This document shows, piece after piece, positions 11,052-21,134 of a stretch of DNA of 64,000 bases. The position numbers and the translations under genes are program-made. The notes under the pieces are model-generated. The model had not been told where the DNA came from, did no database searches, and saw only the letters and a list, made by a program, of their open reading frames with translations. The number at the start of each line of letters is the position of its first letter. The first letter of the stretch is position 1. The stretch comes from Fagopyrum homotropicum (Eukaryota; Streptophyta; Magnoliopsida; Caryophyllales; Polygonaceae): positions 117,846,242 through 117,910,241 of the forward strand of contig BSWB01000006.1 in the NCBI GenBank assembly GCA_033239125.1, in the 5' to 3' direction.

Positions 11052-11884
11052 TGATGCGTCCTTGGACACGTCAATGAAGTATTCCGGATCTAGATCTAGC
11101 TGAAGCTCAACTACTCCTTAGTTAAAGTGCGAATGCAAATGAAGATGGGTTGCGGAAGCTTAGAGATGGAGGCGGAAGTTGTATGATTGAGTCGATCTAG
11201 ATTGATCGATCAAACCTTGAAGTGGGTCGGTTGAGTTGGTTCTTGAAGAACCCTCGAATGTGGTTGAGTTTGGATCGAAGATCCAAAAGAAGAACTTTGA
11301 GAGGATTGGAAGAGGGATTGATGCTCAAGTAAGTTGGAGGAAAATACTTCTCTTTACTTAATCAAATTGAACATGCTTTACAAATGAGCCAAGGATCACC
11401 TTATATAGTGGATGAAGGCTATACAAAGAGTCGGAAATTAAATGACGGAAATAAAGTCGGAATTTAAGTTCCGGAAATGAAACACCTAAAAATATGAAAG
11501 GTTGAGAATTTAAGTTCGGAATTAAGTTTCCGAATTAAATTCCGAAACCAAAAGTCTATTCTTAAATTCGGAAAATTAATACCCGGAAATAAAGTCCCGG
11601 AAATTAATATTCCGAAAATAAAAAGACTTATTATTACAAAACGCTAAATTATGGAAAATGCGGAAAATGCGCCGGAACGGTGCCGGCTTGACAAGCTTCA
11701 AGTCATTGTGGCGTAGAGACACGGTTTGCATCCAATGGGTCCGTGACAAGCAACGGTGCGGCTAATGATGGAGCCGGTATCTTGAGCGATTGCTTTAGCA
11801 CGGGAACGGGTGAGCGGTCCATCGGAGCGAACCCGAAGTGCCTCGTCTTCCTCGTCTTGGGACATAGGGGTCAAGGGCGCATCA
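11052..11884 (-). repeat. 3' LTR of the CRM-type element (833 bp)
   Basis: It is the direct repeat of 17845-18668. On the element's own strand this is the downstream LTR. It contains the frame that continues gag-pol across the polypurine tract (stop at about 11698), including a GPLTRSRAK motif. It carries one extra 9-bp GGAAAATGC unit relative to the other LTR. Confidence 0.9.
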
Positions 11885-11897
11885 GTCCCCCCATCTT
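11885..11897 (-). other. Polypurine tract
   Basis: The minus strand reads AAGATGGGGGGAC directly before the 3' LTR. It primes plus-strand DNA synthesis. The preceding T together with the first AA forms the TAA stop at 11896-11898, so tract and reading frame overlap. Confidence 0.7.
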
Positions 11898-11898
11898 A

Positions 11899-12729
11899 GA
11901 TGTGAAACGTCCCCGTTTCACCTTCGTCAAATAGGGGCTCAATGTATGGTGCAAGGTCCTTGACATTGAACATCGGGTGCACGCCATAATCGTCTGGAAG
12001 CTCCAACTTGTAAGCATTCAGGCCATGGCGGGATAAGATGCGGAATGGTCCATCACCGCGGTCCGAGAGCTTGCCTTTGCGGCGGGATGGAAAACGCTCC
12101 TTCCTTAAGTGGAGCCAAACAAGATCACCGGGCTCGAATGACATTGGACGGCGCCCTTTGTTGCGTTGTGTGGCAAGTTGATCGGCACGTCGTTGGAGTT
12201 GTGTCCTAGTCCGCTCATGAAGCTCAATGATGTGAGCGGCACGACTTGCTCCGGTGATGTGTTCTCCGTCTTTTAGTGGACGCGGAGTGAAGTCCATCGG
12301 GGTGTGTGGATTAAGGCCGTAGACAACTTCAAAGGGTGAAAGCTTAGTTGCCGAGTGTCGAGACCTGTTATAAGAAAATTCCACAATAGAAAGTAAGTCC
12401 TCCCACTTGCGTGGATTGTTCCTAAGGGTCGCTCTAAGTAGAGCGCCTAGAGTCCGATTGGTCACCTCCGTTTGACCATCGGTTTGGGGATGATAGCTAC
12501 TTGAAAACAACAAGTTGGTTCCAAGTTTCCCCCATAAGGTTCTCCAAAAATGGCTCACAAACTTAACGTCCCGATCACTAAGGATGGAACGCGGTATTCC
12601 ATGTAAGCGCACAACATTGTCAAAGAAAAGGGTAGCTACTTCACTAGCATTTTGTGTGCTCTTACATGCAATAAAATGTGCCATTTTCGAGAAACGATCG
12701 ACTACCACAAAAATGGAGTCTTTGCCTCG
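11899..12729 (-). pseudogene. Integrase core and C-terminal portion
   Basis: It holds the rest of the integrase core, with the second Asp in ILSDRDVKFVSHFW and the Glu in PQTDGQTEVTNR. A GPY/F-like C-terminal region (GDLVWLHLRKERFP ... GPFRILSRHGLNAYKLELP) follows. No conventional chromodomain comes after it. The frame closes at 11896 but stays open beyond that codon into the LTR, where the GPLTRSRAK motif lies. Confidence 0.8.
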
Positions 12730-12732
12730 TTA

Positions 12733-13743
12733 TGACATGGGTAGGCCAACCACAAAGTCCATAGAAAGATCCTCCCAAGGTCCCATTGGTATAGGCAAAG
12801 GAGAATACAATCCATCCGGACCTTGGCGCGATTTTGCATGGTGACATGTGATGCAACTTGTGCAAAACCGTGTCACATGCTTGCGCATGCGGGGCCAAAA
12901 GAAGTGCTCTTGTAGAGCGGCGAGAGTCTTGGTAGCACCGAAGTGACCACGACCCTCATGGGCCTCCTTTATCAACAAATGACGAATACTCGAGCGCGGG
13001 ATACAAAGTTTGCCCGCACGGAATAAGTAGCCATCGTTAATAAAGAAAGACTCATGCTCTCGGAGGTCAAGGCATTGAGCAAATATATCCTTGAAGTCAA
13101 GATCTGTGGCATATAACTCTTTGATAAGAGCAAAGCCATGGATCTTGGCGTCCATATGCACAAGAAGGATATATCGGCGAGAAAGGGCGTCGGCTAACAC
13201 ATTCTCTTTACCTTTCTTATGTCGAATGACATAAGGAAAGGTCTCAAGAAACTCTACCCAACTCGCATGGCGCCGACTCAAGGTAGTTTGACCCTTGAGA
13301 TACGAAAGAGCCGCATGATCCGAATGAATCACGAACTCCTTCGGCCATAAGTAGTGTTGCCATGTTTTAAGACAACGAACTAAAGCATATAGTTCCTTGT
13401 CATAAGTTGGGTAGTTGAGTGAGGGACCGGAAATTTTTTCGCTAAAATAAGCAATGGGTCGATTCTCTTGTAGGAGAACCCCCCCAATGCCTACATTAGA
13501 TGCGTCACACTCCACCTCGAAAGTTTTCGAAAAGTTTGGGAGTTGGAGTAGTGGCGCATTACAAAGACGGTCTTTGAGCGACTCAAACGCTCGAGCATGG
13601 GTGTCACGCCACTCAAACGTGACACCTTTATTAGTAAGCTCATGTAGCGGTGCCGCTATCGAGCTAAAGTCCTTGACAAAGCGTCGATAGAAACCCGCTA
13701 AGCCGAGAAAGGCTCGAACCATGGTGGCCGTAGTAGGAGTAGG
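12733..13743 (-). pseudogene. RNase H and integrase zinc-binding portion
   Basis: It continues the same frame after the 13744 stop. It holds the FLGLAGFYRRFVKDFS connection, an RNase H domain (VECDASNVGIGGVLLQ, then YPTYDKELYALV) and the integrase HHCC zinc-binding motif (HEGRGHFGATKT ... CTSCITCHH). It ends just after the first integrase catalytic Asp (SMDFVVGLP) at the 12730 stop. Confidence 0.8.
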
Positions 13744-13746
13744 TCA

Positions 13747-15552
13747 CTCCCGAATGGCGCGAACTTTTGATTCGTCCACTCGTAGTCCGTCCTTAGACAC
13801 GACATAGCCAAGAAAAACTGTGGTGTCCGAGCAAAAGACACATTTCTCCAAATTGACATATAATTGCTCTTGTCTAAGGCACTCGAGCACTTGGCGAAGG
13901 TGCTCGATGTGTGCATCCAAAGACTTGCTAAAGACTAAGATATCATCGAAATAGACAACAACGAAAATACCCAGAAATTTGCGCAAGACGTGATTCATGA
14001 GGCGCATGAAGGTGGATGGAGCGTTGGAGAGGCCAAATGGCATAACAAGCCACTCGTAGAGGCCATGCTTCGTCTTGAAAGCCGTCTTCCATTCATCACC
14101 TTCGGCCATGCGGATTTGATGGTATCCGCTCCGGAGATCGATCTTTGAAAAGATGGTGGCGCCATGGAGCTCGTCCAACATATCATCAAGGCGCGGGATC
14201 GGATGACGATACTTGACGGTGATTTGATTGATGGCTCGGCAATCTACACACATCCGCCAAGATCCGTCTTTCTTGGGTACAAGTATGACCGGCACGGCAC
14301 ATGGAGACAAGGACTCACGGACATAGCCCCGGTCTAGGAGCTCTTGGACTTGGCGTTGTAGCTCCTTGGTCTCCTCCGTACTTGCACGGTAAGCGGCACG
14401 GTTGGGAAAAGACGCGCCGGGCACCAAATCAATTTGGTACTCAATTCCTCGGATTGGTGGCAAGCCGGGTGGTAGTTTGTCGGTCAAGATATCCTGAAAT
14501 TCGGACAACAACAAGGACACCTCGTGTGGCACATTACTAGGGTCATGGGAAATAGATAAACAAAAAGGGACAAGTAAGAAACAAGAAAACTTACCTTCCA
14601 TGACCGGTGTCAAGTCATGTCGTCGGGCCAAAAGAATTCGGGGCTCACATCGCCCTTGAATGGTAGGAATCGGAGGTGCATGTGTCGGGACAATGCTCTT
14701 ACTACCTCTTGCTTCGGTAGCATTACCCTTATGGCCGGAATTACGGGAACCGGAAGTAGGAACATCCACAATATCGGGAGAACGACGAGAAGGGTCCGAT
14801 GTGGCCGGCGGTGTAGTGGTGTCATCGATCACTTGTTGCCTATTTCGTTCTGCATAGTCAACTAAAATTTCTTGTGGAGTCATAGGCAAAAGTGTGATCC
14901 GTTTTCCATTGTATTGGAACATGTAACGGTTGAGATAACCATCATGAAAAGTTTTACGGTCAAATTGCCATAGTCGTCCCAACAATACATGTGTGGCGTC
15001 CATTTTGATAACATCACAAAGGACCTTATCAACATAGGCGCCAATAGAAAACGTCACCCACGCTTGTTGTGTGACGGTGTCACTTGCCTTATCGGAAATC
15101 CATTGGAGTCCGTAAGGTTGTGGGTGGGGGGTTGTAGGCAACTTAAAGTGTTTTACCAATTTTTCGTTGATAATATTACAACACGAACCCCCATCGATGA
15201 TAAGAGAGAGACTAGTGTCATTGACCAAGCAACGAGAGTGGAAGAGATTCTCGCGTTGGTCAATAGGGAGATGCTCTTTTATAGCAAGAATGCGACGAGA
15301 GACAAGAGCAAACTTACCTGGTTGTGCCGGACCGCAAGCAAGTTGGTCGTCGCATGGCTCCATGCCATAGTATGGGTCGGCATCTTGGTCATCTTCCAAG
15401 AGGATATCACCATTATAATCCTCTTTGCCATCGTCATATGATGGGTTGGTAAACATCACCCGCTTGGTGTTCGGGCAATCACGTTGGACATGACCAAACC
15501 CGCTACATTTGAAACACACGGGTTCTCTTGGGCGGGCCACCGTTTGAGATCC
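13747..15552 (-). pseudogene. Zinc knuckle, protease and reverse transcriptase portion
   Basis: This is the second open block of the polyprotein. It starts with the CCHC knuckle CFKCSGFGHVQRDC (about 15520-15480). The protease region near 15200 reads LIIDGGSCCNII, with DGG in place of the usual DSG/DTG. The RT has YRHPIPRLDDMLDELHGA, then FSKIDLRSGYHQIRM and the catalytic YFDD at 13942-13953. Its closest match by memory is the CRM clade. The block stops at 13744, just before the RT-RNase H junction. Confidence 0.8.
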
Positions 15553-17094
15553 TTATTGGGGTCGGCCCGGAGGCGTTTGTGGTGGAGCAACGGTGCCACG
15601 GTATGGTGGTTTCTCGGTAGCCGCTTGCCGGGTGGGTTGACTCATCCGTGGTGATCCTTTAGCGGCTCCGGAATCTTGGGAACTAGAAACATCTCGAGAA
15701 CGAGAATTAGTGGTATAAGAGTATTGATTAGTGGAAGAATTATACCTTGAGTATCGAGGTGTTTCGAGTTGTTGCTTGTGAAGCTTCATGGCGGCATGAC
15801 ATAAGGCTCCTAAGTCCTTGTATGGGACAATCTCGAGGGGCCGCCGAATTGATGGATTAAGGCCGCTCATGAATTTGGTTCGAAGGGCGGAGGCGGAGGC
15901 CGAGATGCCGGCCTTCATATGCATGTCCTCCAGCTTGGCTAAGTAAGCCACCGGAGTAAGGCTTCCTTGTTGGAATTCGGCAATTTGCAACCGCATGTCG
16001 TTTTTGAAGTCGTCGGGCACGTACTTCTTAGTCATGATATATATCAATTGATCAAATGTCGCAACCGGTGCCCATCCTCGGTTCTCACGGTTGGTCTCGT
16101 ACCAGTTCCACCAAGATTTTGCATCACCTTCAAAGTAAAGTGTCGCCGCTTCGATTTTCTCGTACTCTTCATAATGGCAATGTTTGAGAGCTCTTTTCAT
16201 ATCCTGTGCCCAATCAAGAAATGCACAAGGATCATATTCACCATAAAATACCGGAAATTTAACCTTACCTTCCCTACAAGCTCGGTAGGGATCCGGTCGG
16301 GGTGGTGCTATATAGGCGTCTTCGTGATGGGCTCGCCGGTGGCCATCGTTATGCCTTTGGCGCCCATGATTATGTGGTGCACGCCTTTGTGGGTTAGGAG
16401 GAGGCAACCATTCTTCTCCTCGATCCTGGTTCTCAAAAGGCTCTCGGATGGGTGGGTGCCATGGACGGACATGTGCCACCCGTTCCAAGTCCGACTCATC
16501 ATCGGAGAACTCGTCAAAGTCATCTCTTTCATCATACTCTTCATAATCATGATACATCGGTTGCCGGTTATGCCGTTGGCGGCGTTGTCCGGACCGATCA
16601 TTCTCGGGACGTTGAGAGCGGTCATTTGTTTGATGATTGTACCGGTCATCAATCCGGGAGGGACGATTGGTGCGTTGGGCACTAGATGGAGGAGGGGAAG
16701 TGCAATACTTACGTCGGTTGTGCTCATAGCGTTTGTGCCGATTCTCCGTGTCAACATATAGCAAATCATTTGGAGAAGGGTCAGGGTTCTCGTCACCTTC
16801 ATTGTGGGACTCATGACCGTCATTTTGGGAGGGCCCGTGGTTTTCAATGACGGAGGCAAGCCGTCGACCGTTAGATGGTTCGGCTCCCAACATACCTTTG
16901 CCTTTGCGTCGTCCATCGGATGTGGAAGCATCGACCAAGGTTCCATTTGGATTCGGGGGGGCGGTCGTCAGGGTAAGCATTTGGGCCTTCAAAGCTTCAA
17001 GTTCTTGCCTAAGGGAGGCATTTTCTTCGGTCAAAGTAGTGATCTCATGCCTTTCACTAGATTCCTGAGAATTTTCCATTGTGACGTTAGTCAT
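15553..17094 (-). CDS. Gag portion of the CRM-type element
   Basis: This is an open stretch of 513 residues from the ATG at 17094 to the TAA at 15553. The N-terminus has a short coiled-coil-like segment (EENASLRQELEALKAQ). A long charged Arg/His/Asp-rich linker follows, then the capsid-type Retrotrans_gag domain at about 16260-15880 with LYFEGDAKSWWNWYE and AEFQQGSLTPVAYLAKLED. It is followed by a Ser/Pro-rich tail. The zinc knuckle lies just past the stop in the same frame. It packages element RNA into cytoplasmic particles in intact relatives. The upstream 750 bases to the 5' LTR are an untranslated leader. Confidence 0.8.
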   Translation of the reverse strand: MTNVTMENSQESSERHEITTLTEENASLRQELEALKAQMLTLTTAPPNPNGTLVDASTSDGRRKGKGMLGAEPSNGRRLASVIENHGPSQNDGHESHNEGDENPDPSPNDLLYVDTENRHKRYEHNRRKYCTSPPPSSAQRTNRPSRIDDRYNHQTNDRSQRPENDRSGQRRQRHNRQPMYHDYEEYDERDDFDEFSDDESDLERVAHVRPWHPPIREPFENQDRGEEWLPPPNPQRRAPHNHGRQRHNDGHRRAHHEDAYIAPPRPDPYRACREGKVKFPVFYGEYDPCAFLDWAQDMKRALKHCHYEEYEKIEAATLYFEGDAKSWWNWYETNRENRGWAPVATFDQLIYIMTKKYVPDDFKNDMRLQIAEFQQGSLTPVAYLAKLEDMHMKAGISASASALRTKFMSGLNPSIRRPLEIVPYKDLGALCHAAMKLHKQQLETPRYSRYNSSTNQYSYTTNSRSRDVSSSQDSGAAKGSPRMSQPTRQAATEKPPYRGTVAPPQTPPGRPQ

Positions 17095-17823
17095 AACTCC
17101 AAGATTGGACACAAATTGCAAGCAATCAAATGAGCAAGGTGACAAGATAAGTCAACGTTACCCAAGTTCAAGTGCGTTAAGGTTCTACCTTTGGGAAAGC
17201 CGTTTGGCGGTTAGGCAAGGAAGGCAAATCCAACAAATTTGAACCAAAATGCACACAAATTCAAGAGAAAATTTGCAACTTGTAAGAAAATGGAGAGGTA
17301 GGAAATGGACGGATCGTTTATCGGCAAGTTTTACTTGCTTTGGTCTTTGACCTTTTCAAAAATCCGATTTTTCGGATGGACCGGTTTGCCGGACGTCTTT
17401 TACTTTTGTTTTTGTGGAATTGTTTCTTTTTGAAACTTTTGAATGCAACCTTTGGAATGCAAGAGATGAATCCACTTTTCTTTGAAACAAATCCGTTTTT
17501 TGAAGAGTTTTTGCTTTATTTTTGGTTTTTGGAATATCAAAAGGCGTGATATCCGATTTTGTCAACAAAAAAATCCCAAGAAAATGGTGAAATTGATTAA
17601 CAAAAATGTCGGATTGGGTAAGGAAAAATGTTTTGTTGATTAATGGTTTGATGGCAAACCAAAAATCTCCTAAATTTGCTTTGCAAAATGGATCGAGAAA
17701 AAAAAAATTTCAAGAACGTGGTTGAAGATGCGAAGAACGAGATGAAGATGGTGATGAACAAAAGGAAAAAAGGATGAATATAATAACGCACAAAAACAAG
17801 AGTAAAGATAACTTAGCTTAGAT

Positions 17824-17841
17824 CCCTTTGCTCTGATGCCA
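17824..17841 (-). other. Primer-binding site, initiator-tRNA-Met type with one variant base
   Basis: Immediately inside the 5' LTR the minus strand reads TGGCATCAGAGCAAAGGG. Plant LTR elements often use TGGTATCAGAGC, complementary to the 3' end of initiator tRNA-Met. This copy has C for T at position 4. Confidence 0.65.
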
Positions 17842-17844
17842 ATT

Positions 17845-18668
17845 TGATGCGTCCTTGGACACGTCAATGAAGTATTCCGGATCTAGATCTAGCTGAAGCT
17901 CAACTACTCCTTAGTTGAAGTGCGAATGCAAATGAAGATGGGTTGCGGAAGCTTAGAGATGGAGGCGGAAGTTGTATGATTGAGTCGATCTAGATTGATC
18001 GATCAAACCTTGAAGTGGGTCGGTTGAGTTGGTTCTTGAAGAACCCTCGAATGTGGTTGAGTTTGGATCGAAGATCCAAAAGAAGAACTTTGAGAGGATT
18101 GGAAGAGGGATTGATGCTCAAGTAAGTTGGAGGAAAATACTTCTCTTTACTTAATCAAATTGAACATGCTTTACAAATGAGCCAAGCATCACCTTATATA
18201 GTGGATGAAGGCTATACAAAGAGTCGGAAATTAAATGACGGAAATAAAGTCGGAATTTAAGTTCCGGAAATGAAACACCTAAAAATATGAAAGGTTGAGA
18301 ATTTAAGTTCGGAATTAAGTTTCCGAATTAAATTCCGAAACCAAAAGTCTATTCTTAAATTTGGAAAATTAATACCCGGAAATAAAGTCCCGGAAATTAA
18401 TATTCCGAAAATAAAAAGACTTATTATTACAAAACGCTAAATTATGGAAAATGCGCCGGAACGGTGCCGGCTTGACAAGCTTCAAGTCATTGTGGCGTAG
18501 AGACACGGTTTGCATCCAATGGGTCCGTGACAAGCAACGGTGCGGCTAATGATGGAGCCGGTAGCTTGAGCGATTGCTTTAGCACGAGAACGGGTGAGCG
18601 GTCCATCGGAGCGAACCCGAAGTGCCTCGTCTTCCTCGTCTTGGGACATAGGGGTCAAGGGCGCATCA
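17845..18668 (-). repeat. 5' LTR of the CRM-type element (824 bp)
   Basis: It is nearly identical to 11052-11884 and holds the element's promoter in principle. The minus-strand frame 18482-18724 seen here is the LTR copy of the polyprotein tail and runs out into flanking DNA. It is not a separate gene. Confidence 0.9.
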
Positions 18669-20502
18669 ACATGTCTTCTTCTTCTCTTCATCTTCTTAAT
18701 GTCTATCCATAATGACTCACACACCCTCCTTCTCTGTGCCCGGACAAACCTTCACTCTCGGCCCAATCTGATGGCAATGGTGAGACAAAGTCGAGTCTTC
18801 CAACCACTACAACAGTGAAGCCGAGCCAAGCCATCGGCCTCCCAGTCCGGTATGAGATCAGACCTTCTTTGTTTCCTCTATATTAAAAAGTTGAAGTTTG
18901 TGTATGTGTGTTTTAGTGACCTCCATAGGAATCGAAGTAGGGACCCCTGGATAGACTTAATAGCGCCTTATGCTGACCACATGGATCGAAGTGGAGACCT
19001 CCTGCTGAGCCTTGTTTTACAGCCTCGACCTACTGACTTTAGGACCTAATTTTGTTATCCTAGATCGAGCATCCACCGTTGAATTTTTGATATGTTGTAG
19101 ATAGATATATGTAGTTTACTATGTTAAAATTTGGTAATGAATTAACGGTCGGATTAGAATTTATAAGGTCCCAAAGTAGAGCAGTTGGGTTGTTTTTCCA
19201 ATAGAGCAAATTTTGGCTAAGTATGGGATTTATGGATGTTGGACCCAACTTTGGGAATTTATGTAGGATTCTTGATTGAGTATTTTTGGGAGATCTTTGT
19301 CATTATGACTTTTATGCATATCATAGATGGCTTGGGTAATTTTCTTAGGATTTTTATACATTTATTTGAGTCTCGTATATTAAGCCAAAGTCGGACCTTA
19401 GCGATTTTGTAGGAAAGTCAAGAATGTGTTTAACTCTTCTAAAACTTTAACAAACTTCCTTTATAGAGTGAGAGTGTGTTTTTGAGTTCTAAAGAATATT
19501 TTGGGACCTTGTTATAGAATTTTATAGAGTTTCGGGACTAGGGGTAAAATGGTCATTTACCCGTATAAGGGTACTTTGGTAAATTCTTTATGATCGATTA
19601 TATATCTTAGAAGTTGGAGACTTCTAAGAAAGTGGGATACATCATTGATCCACGTGCCTTGTGTGACAGGCGTTTGAGTTTCTACGGTTGCGGACCGAGT
19701 TGAGAAATTGAGAGTTGTGATTGGATTGAAGTAAGTCCTTACGACTTACTTAGCTGGTTTCTGGATATTAGTTGGGTGATAATGGTTGTGTGTGTGCAAT
19801 GTGTGTTATAATAAGAATAACAACTTGTTAGGACGACCGTGGTTATTATGTGGTAAGGCCCAACTGTATGTATAACGGGTCGTGACATCACTGCCCAGCT
19901 CTGCCAGGAGACTGGGAGGTTCTCTATACCCAGACCATACAGGTACACGGTGAGATGCATCGGATCCACTCCTGATGGGTACACGGGGGCAGAGGCGAGG
20001 TTTGGGAATCCCTCGTGTCACAAAATAAGTATCATTAGAGTGAATGACTTAAATGAAGATAATAAATGGATTGTTTGAAAGCATGATGAGTGTTTATTAT
20101 TTTTATGTGTGTGTGCTATTATTATTCTTCTAATGTTTAGATAACTAGCTAATGGTTGTTCTGTTGTGTTTTTAGATTTACCGCAGGTTAGAGCAGCAGC
20201 TGAGTGATCCGGAAGTAGTGGTCAGCCGGGTCTCCGTACTCCTTAGAGTGGGGTTGGGTGTTTGTTGTCGTTCTTTCTTCGTAGTATGACAGTTAGACTT
20301 TTAAGTTGTTTAAGTACTGTGGGCTGTTAGATGTTGTTGCATTCATCTCTTTAAAATAATATTTTATAAATTTCGGTTTTTTTCTTATTTGTGTCTTGTT
20401 GCAAGATTCTAGTAATATTGTTGTCAAACTGAGGTCGGGACCCATTGTGAGGTCCTAACCAGTAATGTCCCGAGTTCTGAGAATTTGGGGTGTTACAATA
20501 GG

Positions 20503-21134
20503 AACCTTCAAAGAAGGGAAGCCCCGACACACTTTCAAGGTCCTTACAAGGCTAACTAAGCATTACTTCTAAATCCCAAAAGTTTCGAGGAACCTCTATT
20601 GTTCATACACAAAGCATTACTTTCTCCAAAAATTACAAACCAACTCACATCCACTTACTTTACAATCATATACCTCTTCACACTTTACAAACCAACTTCA
20701 CCAACGGATCTTGGGTTCGATACTTCCCACAAGCAAGGTTCCTTCAAGCTTGTGCACGCAGATGGTCTCCGGTTCGATCCCTGTAGTGCCATAGGTTCAC
20801 CATTTATTCTTCTTCCTCATGTATGTGTCGAAACCGATGGGAGCCACGAGTTTCTCACTCGACTGCAGCCAGAGAGGGACGGTCTTCCTTGAGTTTGGAG
20901 TGGATCCGTCTATGTCTTCTAGTGGGGAGCGCTGGTTGGCAGGTGGCCTGCTGCAACGCAAATTGCTCGAGGGTGGCGGTTCTCTAGATCTGTTGTCCTT
21001 GTGCACAGAAAAAAAGTAAGGGCCGATTCATGGCTTTTGTTGTGTGAGACAAATAACATGATCGAGGAGGAAACCATGATACCTTACCCGACATTTAGCA
21101 ACCGAAAGAGAGGGGACACGACTGTGGTCGATGT
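20503..21134. other. Unassigned spacer between the solo LTR and the hAT element
   Basis: There is no intact gene. The reading frames of about 60-97 residues are not conserved by recognition. Two GGTTCGAT-type words (near 20711 and 20771) recall a pol III B box, but no A box fits. Before the hAT insertion it was continuous with 24681 onward. Confidence 0.4.

Larger units (their letters stand above)
11698..17094 (-). pseudogene. gag-pol polyprotein gene of the CRM-type element, one frame interrupted by stops
   Basis: From the ATG at 17094, one continuous reading frame carries Gag, zinc knuckle, protease, reverse transcriptase, RNase H and integrase. It remains readable through the polypurine tract into the 3' LTR. 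The parts are separated only by in-frame nonsense codons: TAA at 15553-15555, TGA at 13744-13746, TAA at 12730-12732 and TAA at 11896-11898. There is no frameshift. The 13744 codon stands where relatives have Trp, and the 12730 codon where they have Gln, so both fit C-to-T or G-to-A change. As it stands it could yield only a Gag-like product. Confidence 0.85.
11052..18668 (-). mobile_element. Complete, young Ty3/gypsy LTR retrotransposon, CRM-type chromovirus; TSD ACATG
   Basis: Two direct LTRs (11052-11884 and 17845-18668) share TGATGCGTCC...GGGCGCATCA ends and enclose gag-pol on the minus strand. The insertion is flanked by ACATG (11047-11051 and 18669-18673). By eye the LTRs differ by about five substitutions and one 9-bp copy-number difference (GGAAAATGC twice in the left copy). 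That implies a recent insertion. The RT sequence, the absence of a conventional chromodomain and a GPLTRSRAK motif read in frame inside the 3' LTR point to the CRM branch. Four in-frame stops make it non-autonomous. It sits inside the older solo LTR. Confidence 0.9.
10012..20497. mobile_element. Solo LTR (about 2.86 kb) of a Ty3/gypsy-like element, split by a nested retrotransposon; TSD ATAGG
   Basis: The outer element begins TGTAATAGCCGG and ends GGGGTGTTACA, giving TG...CA ends. It is flanked by the 5-bp duplication ATAGG (10007-10011 and 20498-20502). Removing the nested element (11052-18668) and one copy of its TSD leaves 10012-11051 joined to 18674-20497, about 2.86 kb. This has no gag or pol coding and no second LTR, which fits a solo LTR. 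Its AT-rich right part and the terminal TGTAAxA...TGTTACA form resemble long LTRs of plant chromoviruses. The lineage is inferred only. An alternative is an unclassified TG...CA non-autonomous LTR element. Confidence 0.7.

Noticed and set aside
14301..16761. Plus-strand frames up to 264 residues across the retrotransposon
   Set aside because: Antisense shadows of the minus-strand gag-pol, whose domains are unambiguous.
18482..18724. Separate minus-strand gene with GPLTRSRAK
   Set aside because: It is the 5' LTR copy of the polyprotein tail running into flanking DNA.
20700..20800. tRNA-derived SINE (two GGTTCGAT B-box-like words)
   Set aside because: No matching A box at the right distance, no TSD and no A-tail.
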